A DNA stretch of 64,000 bases from Eleginops maclovinus (taxonomy: Eukaryota > Chordata > Actinopteri > Perciformes > Eleginopidae). Shown here piece after piece: positions 1 to 12,440 of the stretch. The notes beneath the pieces were generated by a model. That model saw only the letters and a list, made by a program, of their open reading frames with translations, was not told where the DNA came from and searched no databases. Within the stretch, counting starts at the first letter, position 1, and each line of letters starts with the position of its first letter. The position numbers were made by a program, and so were the translations under genes. The stretch spans positions 12,583,927 through 12,647,926 of the forward strand of contig NC_086366.1 of the NCBI RefSeq assembly GCF_036324505.1. The letters are read 5' to 3'.

Positions 1-985
1 GTAGATTCAAATGTTCAATACCAATCATTTGAGCATTTTAGTGAAAGCTCCCACATAACAGACCCTGCAGAACCACCACTTTTGACCACTTTTTTACTGG
101 GAGCAGTGATAGAATACATTCTTTTATATTCCATCACCTCCTCTTAAATCACCAATATGATATTTATTCTTCCAATTGTAGATAGATTTTCACCTCTTGC
201 CCACTTCTCAGTTATCCCAGAGCAGCTTGAAAGCAAATGAGAAAAAACTCATTTATTTCAATTTCCTGGTAAAAGTGACAACCACAAGACAACATTGCGG
301 TTTCTTTTGTCACTACCAATCCATCAGGCCTTGTGACCTTTTTGCAGGCTCACTTGTTGCACCCTATCCTACTGTGGTTGGTTGTGTTGTGGTTGCAGCG
401 GCTCACAATCTGATTTTAAAGTTTAGTAATATGTCTTGAATCTAATTTTTGCTTGAAACAAATTCATTTTCAGCAGAGTCGTACCCTTGTGGCATGCTAT
501 AACAGGCCCCGCCATTTAGTGATACCAATGTAGAAACTGAGGAGGTTTTTTCTACTTTCACGAAAGGGAGGACATTTGTATACATGAAGTAAATTACCAG
601 TGTAATTTAGGTGTCTGTTGTTGTTACAGGCAGCCACTAATAACCCCTCTAATCACTGAAATATGTTTGGGTCGTACTGTACCTTTTCCGATTATTGCTG
701 CCTTGCATGGCCATTAATTAAAGCAAATAGATTTGCTTCACATTTTTAAGCTGACCACTGTTATATTTAAGGTCAAAATCATGCAACATTTTCACTTGGC
801 AACAGATAATCTCTTTTTTCGCAGTGGGGGATAACAATGTTGATGTGGCCTCAAAATGCGAGTGAGTAATAACAGACTGTATCTCTATGTCAAACACAAA
901 GGAGGGAGAAATTAACAAAGACACAGCTATGGCACGGTTTCACATTGATCTGCTAATCACTAGTGCAAAGAGTCTGCCTACTTCA
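1..985. other. Gene-free DNA at left edge
   Basis: I see no gene, RNA gene or clear repeat here. The short open frames have no recognisable domain and no splice context. If drd2 has a distant non-coding first exon, as in mammals, this stretch may be intronic. That is inference from the acceptor at 16987-16988. Confidence 0.5.
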
Positions 986-1150
986 TTGTAAATATTCTTC
1001 TCTCTTTTTGCACTATTTTATTTATCTTATTTGCACCATGTATGTTGAGTTGTTGGAGGAGCACGCGACATAAGATTTTCATTGCCAACATATACGTTGT
1101 ATATGCTGTGCATATGACCAATAAAGCCTTGAAACCTTGAAACCTTGAAA
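986..1150 (+). repeat. Interspersed repeat copy, 3' end with CCTTGAAA tail
   Basis: About 155 bases match, in reverse complement and at high identity, the block at 5186-5340. Shared landmarks are TTTTTGCACTATTTTAT, TTTGCACCATGTATG and CAACATATACGTTGTATATG. The copy ends in AATAAAG followed by three units of CCTTGAAA (1127-1150). A short tandem tail after an AATAAA-like motif is typical of the 3' end of a non-LTR retrotransposon or SINE. I cannot name the family. Confidence 0.7.
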
Positions 1151-4100
1151 CATCTTTGTTCACCCCACAGCCAACAGCACCTTCCAGGAAAGTGTGCAGT
1201 ATTATGGACTGCCTGAGATGACTGTGCAACAAGGATTGGACAGGAAAAAACCCAGTTTTATTAACTCACCTTTTATTTTTACTAGAAACATCACAGTTGT
1301 TGCGGACAGGTACAGTGGGGCTTTCAGAAGCACTTGATTTATTTGGGGCTTACAAGCCTCTGTCCAACAGTCGTCGCGTGTTAGGTTGAGCAGGGAAGCT
1401 GTGTATGGATGTTTATGTGCACACCTGCATCCGTTCTTACATGTTTGTTGGCCTGTAATGGAAAAGCAGCTAGGTGTATGTGTGTGTTCTTTTTGTTTGT
1501 GTGTGTGTATGGGTGCGTGTGAGTGTATGTGTGTGCACGTGAAGGCCTCACAAGAGACAAGACCAGTTGTTAGGTTAGAGCTTCCCTACAACCTAATGAG
1601 GACAATGGAGGCTTGTTACCAACCTCCCTCTCCTCTATTTCCAGTGGGCGGATGCTCTACCATTTTTACCCTGATGGCTTGATTTGAGTAGGTAATGGCT
1701 GGAATTACCACTACAATAACCTTTAAGTCTTACTGTATCAATAACATTGATGTATAGTTGGAATTTGTGCCCAGAGGGCTTTTTACTTTGTGGATGATGC
1801 ATCAGTGCCTTTTGTTTAGCCCTTTATATTTTCCTTCCTTTCTCTGAATGTGATTTCTCTTGTAACTTCCTGTATGGTTTCTCCAATTTAATTTGTTTTT
1901 ACCTCTTTCTGACAACATCTCCATATTAAGAAGTCCTTTGTCAGGGTTCAAATTTGTGCTCTGAATGCCATTTATAGTGATACAGGTTATTGCATATGTC
2001 AGTCAAATAAATTACCGACAGGTCCCTTTGTACTTTTTTATATGACAAGTCAGATAGCTCAGCATCCTGACGGAGGAAAATGTTGTCTCTTCTTCTTCTT
2101 CTTCTTCCTCCTCTTCTTTAAGCAGATGCACAATGCCTGAAAAATAGAATTGATTCATCATCTTAAAAAGCACTGTCTTTGAAACTGTAATTGTTCAATA
2201 TTTGTTTGATGAAATATTGGTTTACCACCAAGAGCACAACAGTGTGGCTGAAAGAGTGCCTTTTCATGTTTCATTTAGAAAGGAAGCATATCTCTTCAGT
2301 AATGTTTTTGAATCATTCACCATCTTATCCATTTTGAATTGCCAAATCTCAAAAGTGTGCCAAACAAATCTGAATGCACCTTTACGTAAGAAGGATTTTA
2401 CCAGAAAATATTTCGTAATGGTAAGTGCAGAGAAAGGAGGGATAATTGGAACACCGGGATAATGACACTGTAATTGCTACTCTGAATGAGCAGGTTTATT
2501 TTCAGCACACTTAAAGACATAGCAGCTTCCACCTACACAGCATGCCTGTACAAAAAGGCTTCGAAACTGTGAGGAGTTGTCTCTTCACTCAAACGGTAAC
2601 AAAAGCGAGCTTTTTACGAGAAAGGGAATTCACAAGATAGTCATTGACTTTGCCAGCATCAATGATTCCGACCCCCTTCTAAGAGGGGATGTGGTAGATA
2701 GAAAACTAATTAGGTTGAAGGCTATCACAGGGTGGAATCAAACACTGACAGTATTGGCCAGAGGTATCAGCTTGAGGTTCTGCTTTCCCTTTGCAGATAT
2801 TGAGAGTTGTAAAGGATTTAATGATGCAGGTGGACAGGGTTTGCAAAAACTAAATTCCCTATCTGTACTATTAGAACTGCATGTCCATTTAACCGTATAA
2901 CACAAACTAATCTATAAGAATTAAGGTATGAATAACTGGCAAAGAAATCAGAAATGAAAAGAGAACATTTTCAACACACAGATTAGGTTTATGAATAGAT
3001 TATTAGATGACACCTTTATGTGGTATCTGGGTTGGAATAATATCTGAACCCAGAAAACATTGTTATAGGAGCAGTTCAATCAATGCCCAATAATGCAAAG
3101 GGAACACAGAAAAAATAGAGCAAATAAAACACTAGTGGGATGTATTGAATTTTGTAGCGAGGTGTTCAAGGCACTATTGTAAAGGGTGTGTTTCTGTTCT
3201 GTTGCATGCACATGTGGTATGTGTTGTTAGTTTGTGTATTATGGCACTGTCTGTGCCTGAGTGTGTGTGTTTGAGGGGGAGGAACAATCACATTCAGGGC
3301 TCTAGAATAGCAGTGATTCAACACAACCAAATTGTTGATTAAATGGGGCTTATTGTAAGATTAACAGCACGGTTTATTACAAGATTTAATAAACTGATGA
3401 CTGCATCGCTGCTGATTGGATGAGATTAGCGCTCAACAGCAATGACGAACAGGTTTATTAGTTTTTCACAAACTGATGCCAGTTCAGAGACCTTTCCATA
3501 TTACGGGGGATTCAATTATAACAACAAAACAGTTGCTCTGCACAAAGCGACCTAAGGTTGCTCATCATAAATAATGCTGAAAGTACTTCTAAATTATTGT
3601 AGGGTACAATAATATTCACAACAAGTGCTGTATTTATGGGGGAATTAAAAACTAATTATGGTTGGACTTTTTTAATTAGAAGTTGTTTACAGTAATGGTA
3701 AAGTCATTACCATTTTGTCCCCAATAATATAATAATTGTACCTTTTATTAACTTATAATTGCCCCATTATTAAGAAATAATTTTACCGAAATGTCTTGGC
3801 TGTAATCTCCAAAAATAACATGGTATCAAGTAAACTGTAAAGAACACGACATCACTCACGGGTAATGATAAAATAACTGTTATAATGTCATAATATAGAA
3901 ATACAAACAGTAATATCTACGTTTACAAATGAAAATATTCCATCTCTTATTAAAAACCTGTATCTGCTTTTGTTAATCTTTTTGTTAGATAACATTTCCT
4001 ATTTCGTCTTTTCAATGCAATTCTACACTTTATCTGATGAAAAAGAGAAAACAGACATATCCTATATTGCATCTGTGTAACGAGAACAAAACAAACACCC

Positions 4101-5185
4101 TCACTTGTGCTTTTTATCTGTTTCTGTGGGCAGTGGAAGCCTGGTCTTCACCAGTCAGCAGAGAAAAGCCTTGTCACTACTGTGAAAAACCCAGGATAGC
4201 CAGATAATGCCTCCTGCTTTCATAGATCAGTGATGGGGTCACATGGGAATAAGTGGATGCGGTTGGATGTGAGACTGAGGGATTGTGGGTAGAAAGTAAG
4301 GTTATTTAAGGATTGTATCCAAGAAAGGTCAACTGTTCACAATTAAGAGGTCACTTGGTTGGCCAAAGCACTATACAACCTGTTTAATGATGATGGAAAC
4401 ATTGTAGCTGCTGCTCTTAATTTGCAATTAAACCTTCAAATACTCCATTGTAGCAAAAACTGCTCACAGTTTACTTGTTACATCTCTGTGTGCATTATTT
4501 ATATGTGTTGTAGCAGAAAGCGTTTTCAGTTATAGAGCTTCCAGCTAACATAATGGTCGAATTAACTCCCAATTCTTAAATCATTGAAGGGTATGCATTC
4601 ATTTATGCTTTGTGATCCATCATTTTAAAGACCGGTTCTGCACAGTGAATGCTTGATGTCTCTCATTGATGTTCTCTTCATGATATAGTAGCTTTTTTAT
4701 CTTTTACCAAAAATGGGACAAAGCCTGCGAGCTAGTTCAGGCAGCCAACTCGAGCACCAATGATGCATTCGCACATAACGCCCCTTGTCACACTTGCAAC
4801 CAACCAAGCATAGTCTCCTTATCTGGCGCTCTATTTAAGCTGTTGGATCTGCCTACCTCTGCCTCGCTAATGCTGCTGCTGCTACTACTGCTGTTTCCAC
4901 GCTGCTAATGTGTTCACCTTACTGCTGCTACGTTCACGTTGGCGATGCTCGCCTGCCCCACCACCACCCCAGCTTCCTCCCCAACTTCCATCTGTAGGCT
5001 CGGGGGATAGTTATCTAATCATCACTCCATGTTCTATGTTAATATGTGGAGTGATGAGGCCCGAGCCTAGACGCCAAACTCAAACTATATACTGTTTCTA
5101 ATAAACATATTAATGAAACACGCGAGTGGTCTGACTGAAATAATTTTGGTGGTGTAATTAATAATTACTGTTACGATGACTGTTC
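1151..5185. other. Gene-free DNA with short simple repeats
   Basis: No coding gene is supported. The stretch holds an imperfect GT run near 1480-1530, a CTT/CTC run near 2090-2118, AT-rich sequence at 3600-4080, and a hairpin-forming segment at 4997-5067 listed separately. Open frames here show no domains. Confidence 0.5.
4997..5067. other. Two-step inverted repeat (hairpin)
   Basis: The outer arms GGCTCGGG (4997-5004) and CCCGAGCC (5060-5067) are perfect complements. The inner arms CATCACTCCA (5020-5029) and TGGAGTGATG (5047-5056) are also perfect complements. The loop is 17 bases, with an asymmetric bulge between the two stems. An AATAAA follows at 5100-5105, and a TATA-like CTATTTAAG lies upstream near 4830. 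The block might be part of a retroelement terminal repeat, but I could not define its ends. Confidence 0.6.
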
Positions 5186-5564
5186 AAGGTTTCAAAGTTT
5201 TATTGGTCATATGCACAGCATATACAACGTATATGTTGGCAATGAAAATCTTATGTCCCATGCTCCTCCAATAACTCAACCATACATGGTGCAAATAAGA
5301 TAGATAAAATAGTGCAAAAAGAGAGAAGAGTATTTACAATAACAACAATAAAGATTTGAGGATGTGAAATATATACATATGTGGAATACATTGAAAGTAT
5401 TTAAATACTTTACACTGTTGAATGAGGAGGTATGGACAGATGCATATATTATGTATAACAGATATGTATAATATATAGATATGTGTACTATAAACAGATA
5501 TGTATGGCAGATATGTATAATATATAGATATGTGTACTATAAACAGATATGTATGGCAGATGTG

Positions 5565-5626
<62 letters not shown>

Positions 5627-5760
5627 ACTATAAACAGATGTGAGTAGACATTCACAGAGCTCAGGAGTTCAGCAGTCTTATAGCCTGTGGTATAAAACTG
5701 TCAAGCTTCCGTTCTGTAACTGGCCGAACATTGTACAGTATGTGGTTTACAACAGTCACA
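5186..5760 (-). repeat. Interspersed repeat copy, inverted relative to 986-1150
   Basis: Read on the minus strand, the first 155 bases (5340 to 5186) match 986-1143, ending again in an AATAAAAC/TTTGAAACCTTG-type 3' tail. Sequence from about 5640 to 5760 (CAGCAGTCTTATAGCCTGTGG and onward) looks like the body of a common fish interspersed repeat, and an hAT element has inserted at 5769. Between the two lies a 49-bp tandem repeat. The family name is not known to me. Confidence 0.6.
5459..5634. repeat. 49-bp tandem repeat plus AT microsatellite
   Basis: A 49-bp unit at 5459-5507 is repeated exactly at 5508-5556. A third copy begins at 5557 and is split by an expanded (AT)n run at 5567-5614 before its end (TGTGTACTATAAACAGAT) resumes. 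This is a small minisatellite inside the interspersed repeat. Confidence 0.85.
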
Positions 5761-5768
5761 ATGTCCGC
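5761..5768. repeat. Left target-site duplication of the hAT element
   Basis: ATGTCCGC lies directly before the TIR. The same eight bases recur at 9097-9104 after the other TIR. Eight bases is the duplication length made by hAT transposases. Confidence 0.92.
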
Positions 5769-6000
5769 TAGGGCTGGGTGATATATCGATATTGAAGATA
5801 TATCGATATATTTTTAAATAAGATATGGAATTAGACCATATCGCATATATCGATATAGTTCAAAATTGCGCTGTAGTACTTGCTTCAGGCAAGCCGTTGA
5901 TCGGAGCTCTCTGCACTGCTTCCCGCGCCCCGGCTCCGCCCCTCCTCTTTCATGCACAGAGGGGGGAGGGGGAGGGACACTCCGGCACTCTTCAACAAAC

Positions 6001-8644
6001 ATGGAGAAGGCAACAACGTCTGCAGAGCGTACTGTGGAGAGCCCCTTGGTTGGTAAAAGAAAAAGCAGTAGCTCAATCATTTGGAGATGGTTCGGATACA
6101 AATTGTCTGACGAGCAACAAAACCAAGCTATATGTAGGGAGTGCCATAAGCACTTTGCAGCCAGTGGTGGAAGCACTACGAAGCTTTTTCATCACTTAAA
6201 GACGTGGAACAAAGTGCAATATGAAGAGTGTGTGAAACTGCGCGCTGCAGAAGCCACAGGCACAAGCCGTCCCCAACCCGACAAAGCTCCAGCCCCAAAA
6301 CAAAGCTCACTGCAAGCTTCATTTTCCCGCTTTGTGCCGTATGAGAAGAAAAGCGACAAGTGGCGTGCAATAACAAAGGCGGTGTCCTTTCACATTGCCA
6401 AAGACATGGTCCCTGTTGCAACAGTGGAACAGGTCGGGTTCAAAGAGCTAATTAAAAAGCTGGACCCGAGATACGAGCTTCCCAGTCGAAACTATTTTGC
6501 ACGAGAAGCACTGCCGCAAATGTATAGTGAAGTCATGAACGTTGCAGGCCGGCTCGCTAACGTCACCCATTTTGCGTTGACCAGCGATATGTGGTCAAGC
6601 AGGACGTGTGAGCCTTATAAGAGCGTGACAGTTCACTTCATGCAAGACTGGGAGATGAAAACAGCTTGTCTCCAAACAAGTTATTTTCCCCAGGATCACA
6701 CCGGTGAGCATATAGCTGAGGCCCTGCAGGACACAATGGCAAGCTAGAAACTTCAAGAAAAGCATCTGGTTGCTATAACAACCGACAACGGGAGCAACAT
6801 CGTCAAAGCGGTTCGGCTGAACGAGTGGCTGGGGATGCTGTGCTTCGGTCACAGACTACACTTGGCTATTGGTGAGTGCAGTGGAGTATATTTTCCCTTA
6901 AACAAAAACATGTTAAAATGTTAGTTTTTCCTCATTTACCTTTGTGTGTCTGTCTGCAACTTTGTGTTTTATGCTGCTGTCTTGGCCAATGGCCAGGTCT
7001 CCGTTAAAAAAAGTCATTGTTAAATAGGCTAGGTTAAATAAATTAATAATAACTTAAAGTGCTAAAAGTAAGATCACTTAAAATAGGCCTACAGGTAGAT
7101 TTCAGAACCATATTTATTAGATTATTGGATAAGAATTAATGATGCATTAATGTGTTTACCACTTTAATGTTACAGCTGGTAAAGGTGAGGTAATATGACT
7201 TTAAAATGCTGGTTAGCCTGTTGATATCATCAAGGTAATATTTAGCTATTATCTGGCTTGAAAGAGCAAACTGCAGAGTGACTAGAAATTGATGTTGACA
7301 CGTAGGCCTAAACATTGTGGAGTTTTTATTGGAGTAGAAATATGAAGTAGCATTAAAATATAGCGTAAATAACAACAACAAGAACAAAACATGAGTAAAT
7401 GCACATGCAGTGTAATCTCATTTATACATTATACAAACATAATACATAAAAATCCCTTACAGGATTAAAATTCAGAAAATAACTGAATAAAGGCTAATAT
7501 TTGATATTTATGCCCATTTGATTAATAGTTCTTTATGATTTTGACAGGACATGGCTTGAATGACAAGCGCGTCACCCGGGCCATTTCTCTGTGCAAGAGA
7601 ATTGTAAGCTGTTTTTCGTACAGCTGGAAGAAAAGGAGCCAGCTTGCTGAAGTCCAGATTCGGCTGGGTCTGCCAAGTCACCAACTCATAACCGAGTCTG
7701 CCACACGCTGGGGATCAAGGCAGCAGATGATCCAGAGAGTCCTGGAGCAGGAAGGCGCACTGGCCAAAGTCCTTTCTCGTGACAAAAAGACAAGGCATCT
7801 TATCCTTACCTGGCAGGACTTAGAGGTCCTAGAAGCAGTCCAAAAGGTCCTGAAACCTCTCCAGCACTTTACTGATGCTTTATCCGTGAGGAATACGTCA
7901 CTCTATCCTATGTGAAACCTGTGCTGCACCTTTTTAAAGAAAGTCTCCTGGCATGTGAAGAGGGTGACAGTGAGCTTTGCAAATCAATCAAGACCAGCAT
8001 CGTTGAGTACCTCAACAGCAAGTATTCTGACCCAGCCACTACTGACCTATTGGAGATGGCTTCATTTGTGGATCCATGGTTCAGGGCCACCTACATCCTG
8101 AGTGAAAAAGTCGATGCATTGAAGCACAGAGCTGTCTTGGAGGTGGAGACACTACTGGCTGATCAGAGCAGCGGTCACCTGACACCTGACCTACATGTGC
8201 CCATTGTGCCTGAGCCTGCAGATGGAGAAGCAACAGTAGCACCAAAAGCTAAGAGGACACTGGCAAGCTTCTTCAGGCAGCGCACAGCCACCACCACTGC
8301 ACCAACCAAGAGGGGGGCTATTGAAAATGAACTGTCAAGTTACTTGCAGTCAGCAAGTGTGGAGAGTGACACTGATCCACTCAAGTGGTGGAAGGAACAT
8401 GAAGTTGTCTTTCCAGCTCTGAGCCACCTGGCTAAAAAGTATCTCTTGGTACCTGCTACCAGTTCCCCCTTCCGAAAGGGTTTTTAGCTGCAGTGGAAAT
8501 ATCGTGACCTCCCACAGAGCATCTGTGAAGCCGGATGCCGTGGACAGGCTAGTGTTTCTTGCACAAAATCTTGAAATGAAGGAGGACACGCTTGTCTGTC
8601 TTCTAATGTCTACCTCAAGACAGCACTACTGTTTATCAAAGTAA
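6001..8644 (+). pseudogene. hAT transposase, two exons, one nonsense and two frameshifts
   Basis: The start is ATG 6001. A BED-type zinc finger follows at about residues 40-75 (CRECHKHF, then LFHHLKTW). The residue after KTW is Asn where BED fingers usually have the last His. hAT core motifs follow: LTSDMWSS (first Asp), ITTDNGSN (second Asp) and CFGHRLHLAI. GTGAGT at 6872 and TTGACAG ending at 7547 fit a spliced intron in phase. The C-terminal dimerisation region reads LLVPATSSP before its break. Lesions are an in-frame TAG at 6745-6747 (probably from a Trp codon), a lost base near 7890, and a gained C near 8466-8470. Without them the frame would run to TAA 8642-8644. It cannot make a full transposase. 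Confidence 0.9.
7088..7195 (+). repeat. Fragment of a fish interspersed repeat inside the hAT intron
   Basis: The sequence GATTTCAGAACCATATTTATTAG through ACAGCTGGTAAAGGTG is alignable by eye with 31765-31855 in this window. Both resemble the end of a widespread teleost repeat that ends in an AGCTGGTAAAGGTG motif. I recognise the pattern from memory, not from a search. Confidence 0.6.
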
Positions 8645-9096
8645 AAAAAAAACATGTTTATTGAGTTTATAGTCTTTTTCTTGTGCAACTGATTGAGACT
8701 GTTCAGATAAGCTATTAAGTTAACAAAAAGTAACAGGTAATCTCAAGCTGATGTTTGAAAACGTTTTTCTTAAACTGAGCACTTTATTTTGTTATCTCTT
8801 TATATACAAATGCTGCCCTCAGAAAAAGATTTACCTATTTTATTTTATAGGCTCATTTTATTCAATATATTTTATTTATTTAAATGTGCACCTTACGGAG
8901 CTTTGTTATACAGTGTTTATGTTTACATTTTATAGTGAGTTTTCAATAAAACTACTCGTATTTGGCTTTGGCTTTGACTGAGCATTTCATTTCACAGCTC
9001 TCACTTTGCGGAAAAAATATCGGGATATATATCGTATATCGATATTCAAACTAAATATATCGGGATATGACTTTTGGTCCATATCGCCCAGCCCTA

Positions 9097-9104
9097 ATGT
9101 CCGC
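9097..9104. repeat. Right target-site duplication of the hAT element
   Basis: ATGTCCGC directly follows the right TIR and is identical to 5761-5768. Confidence 0.92.
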
Positions 9105-12100
9105 CTGAGTTGTGTGTTTTATTTTTCTGTCTTTTTGTCCCTCTCTCTAGCCACATCTACTCTTTTCTAGGCCCATTCAGCGTTATTCTTTACCAGATGC
9201 CCTCAGAAATGTCTCCTTTCATCCCAGGTGTAGCCTCTACCATCTGCCCTGCAATCAAATCCTTCCACTCAAGTGATCTTCGTTGTGCATTTCCCCACCT
9301 ACACATTATTTCCTTATCATGTTTCAGTAAACTTTGTTGTTGTGGCATGCTTTCTCTTTGTTGATTTAGTTGTCTAGTGAAGCATTGTTAGTATTTGCTT
9401 GCTAATTCCTACATTTGTTGGTATTTGCTTGCTAATTCCAGCTCTGTCTAGAAGTGTAAATATTGAGCTTTAAGGTTGCTTTGCTTGGCTGCAGGCCTTA
9501 TGGTGATTTTGAGATCGAACTTTTGATGTGTTCCTAAGTTCAGAGGTTATATTTCCTTTACTGATGAAATATTCTCTTCAAACCCTTCACCATCGCTGAG
9601 GCTGTAAAGCCATTTTGAAATCTGATTACAGGGTAAATACAGGTGTATCAATACTTATGTGCAGGTAACTCATTGGTGGGCAAGGGTCCCGGTATGGCTG
9701 TGACAAAACAAATAGAATTGGACCATAATTACGTTTATGAATAACACTTGTGATAACCCTATAAAGAATTACAGTAAACTAACTGTGGATTTACAACAGT
9801 ACAGCATGTTATCTCGTTAATGTTAAATGTCATTATTCAAATTAAATTAACAGTAGATGAAGTCGATTAAACCCAAGTGTAACTGCAACTCCAGTTCCAA
9901 AACTATATCAAAACATATGTTTACAAACTGGCTGATAAACATCCAACTGCTCCTTTCACAGCCACCGAAGCATTAAGGACATTTTCTATTTAATGCACCT
10001 TTCATCAGTTTTTATCCTCCATAGTGTCATTTCCAATCAAGCAGGCATTACTATTGTCTATAGAGTATTGCATGTTTCCCTGTTGCTGTTTCAGACAGTG
10101 TATCTGCAAGGGTTTGAAATGCTTGTAGCCCAGATTGCTAGTTTTTATTACCACAAACCTTTCAAGTTCATCATTCTAAATATTCTCAAGGCGTTTTATT
10201 ACAGCAGGCTATTTTGTGTCTGTCCCATACTGCATTACAGTCTTGGCTGCAGTCTTGCTTTTTAAGTTATTCAGCCACATCTTTGCAGCCTTTCCATCAG
10301 TCAATTTTACTAAAAACAAATAAATTATTTCAAATTGGATTTGAAGTGGTTCAAATGTAAGTGCATTACGCAGCATACTGCATGCACCAATACATATATT
10401 TCTTTTATAATGTTTACTCGTTAATTATTTGTCCGATGATGTTTTAAAATGCTATGGCTTTACAGTTCTCCAGTGCACTGGCAGTAGTGATCTACCACAC
10501 ACTAACTCACACGCCCGGAAAACATTTCCAACAGCTGGAGCCAGAATAATAACACACTCATAATTGTATCAACATCAAACAACTCATGCAACTGTTGCAA
10601 TAATTTTCACATAATTTCAGTTATAATACTCCATTTATTTTAGCATTGCTACCACATTTTGACTTTGCTTGCTTCCAGATTTGTTTTAATAGGACATGAA
10701 GAACTCCCACTTAGGTACTATCTGTGATTTAAGTCTCCACTTTGAAGTTAAAGCAATTCCATCCTGGGTTTGTGTTTGAGAGCTTTCCTACCAGCGGTCT
10801 GTTGACTGTTCGTCGTTTGACACATGCAAAATTCTTCGCTGACAGGTTGGAGGTGTCTCGTTTTAAATAGGCAGGAATAAAAAGAGACATATTTTGTTCA
10901 TTAAAGCAGTGGAATATATAACTTGTTACTGGGAGCTTCAAAGACAATACACATCAAGAGACTCCAAAAATAATGTCTTGTGACACAGTTCACTTGTCTT
11001 TAGCCCCATCTTCTTTCTTTCAAAATCACAAAGTGCATGTTTGTTCTTAAGCCGACAGCACATAGTGACAGGTGTGTTTTCACAGCAGGAAATTGCAGCA
11101 CCTAGAAAATAATTAGATAAACTGCTAGTGATCAGCAACACAAAAAAACCTTTCTACAAGGAAAAGACAATTTGTGCTGTTAGGCTAAACCTTGTGTTAA
11201 TTTCCCCTGAATATTTGATCAAAATATCTACATTGTTCCCTGTCACTTGGCAGGATTAAGTCACTCAGGTTCACCTTAGAATTGTATTTTATTTCTCACA
11301 AATTACAATTAAGTCTTGTGTAAAATATTAAGACGAGAAATAAAATATAAAATGATAACACTTGCTTTGAAGTAACATTTGCCTTACTATAAGCATCCAT
11401 TTACTTTCAAGTACTACTAAGAAGTGTGAATAGTGGTTAAGCCCATTATGTTGAGCCTAAAGCCAGAGTTTACGATGTTACGAAGGAGGCGCGCTTTGAA
11501 CCCAGCTAAATCGCCATGGCAACTGAAGCTATTTGCTGTAATAGTATTTCTTTAAAACTGAATTGGCTGAAAAAGCATTTATGGCAAAACACCATCAGAC
11601 AGCCTGACTCTGTTCAGGCTTTTAATGAAAAACGTATCTTGTCACATTGTTTATTCCTCATTACTTCCTCTCTTACATCACACTTGGCAGATTGCTGGCT
11701 GTGTACCTCTAAACCTGGTTTTGTTTGTTGTTTCACAAACACACAAGCATCGAATCTGTGTGATCTCTGTCTCGCTCTATAGTTTCTCCTCTTTGTTCAG
11801 TTTTTAAACATCTCTGTACTGGACCGTCTGTTGTCCTGGGACCTCTCTCTCTTTCTCCAGGCTCTCTGGGTTTTTTCGGATGTTTTTGATCCAAATCTTT
11901 GTCATCTAGTAGATTAAGCATCTCCTGGTATCTCTTTCTACCTTGTGTACATGTTATTCTTGACCCTGTTTCATCTAGAAGTTTGCTGGCTTTGTCCCAC
12001 TGTTGTGAATGTTGTCACAATGTGTGTTGTTTGCATTCTGGCTCTGTTACAGTTTGCGGATGTTCTCAACTCTTATCCAAACAAAACAGAATCCTTTTGT

Positions 12101-12440
12101 CTCATTCTGTAACCTGGTCTTTATTGTATCTCAATATAACTAGTCTTTCTTTTTTCATTTATTTCAGTTTTAATGACACTTAAGTTGCCTATCATGATGG
12201 AACAAACATACCAATAATTCTTGCAATTAAATTTGATGTCATTTTAAAACAAAAACAACAGAGGACCCTGCATTTCACCCATGGGAACCCATCAGCTTAC
12301 AGACATTACCTCTTAAAAAGCCACATGTCACTTGTCATCCTCTACATGCGCCTTAAACTTAGATATTGACAGACGTTGAAAGACATGTACAGGAAAACTA
12401 AACGTCAAATATTATCCATTATAATACTGTAGGACTCCTA
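9105..12440. other. Gene-free DNA
   Basis: No gene is supported. A small direct repeat (TATTTGCTTGCTAATTCC at about 9391 and again at about 9421) is present. The remaining open frames are short, T-rich on one strand and lack domains. Confidence 0.5.

Larger units (their letters stand above)
5769..9096 (+). mobile_element. hAT DNA transposon with BED-finger transposase, inactive
   Basis: The element is 3328 bp. Its ends are TAGGGCTGGGTGATAT on the left and, read inward on the other strand, TAGGGCTGGGCGATAT on the right (15 of 16 match). A perfect 8-bp target duplication flanks it. Both subterminal regions are rich in ATATCGATAT-type motifs. It encodes one hAT transposase on the plus strand, now broken. 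It sits in an older interspersed repeat, so it is the younger of the two. A fragment of another repeat family lies in its intron at about 7090-7195. Confidence 0.93.

Noticed and set aside
197..439. 80-codon frame near the left edge
   Set aside because: No domain, no splice context and ordinary composition; probably chance.
5814..6421. Overlapping frames on both strands at the start of the hAT element
   Set aside because: Shadows of the transposase frame that starts at 6001.
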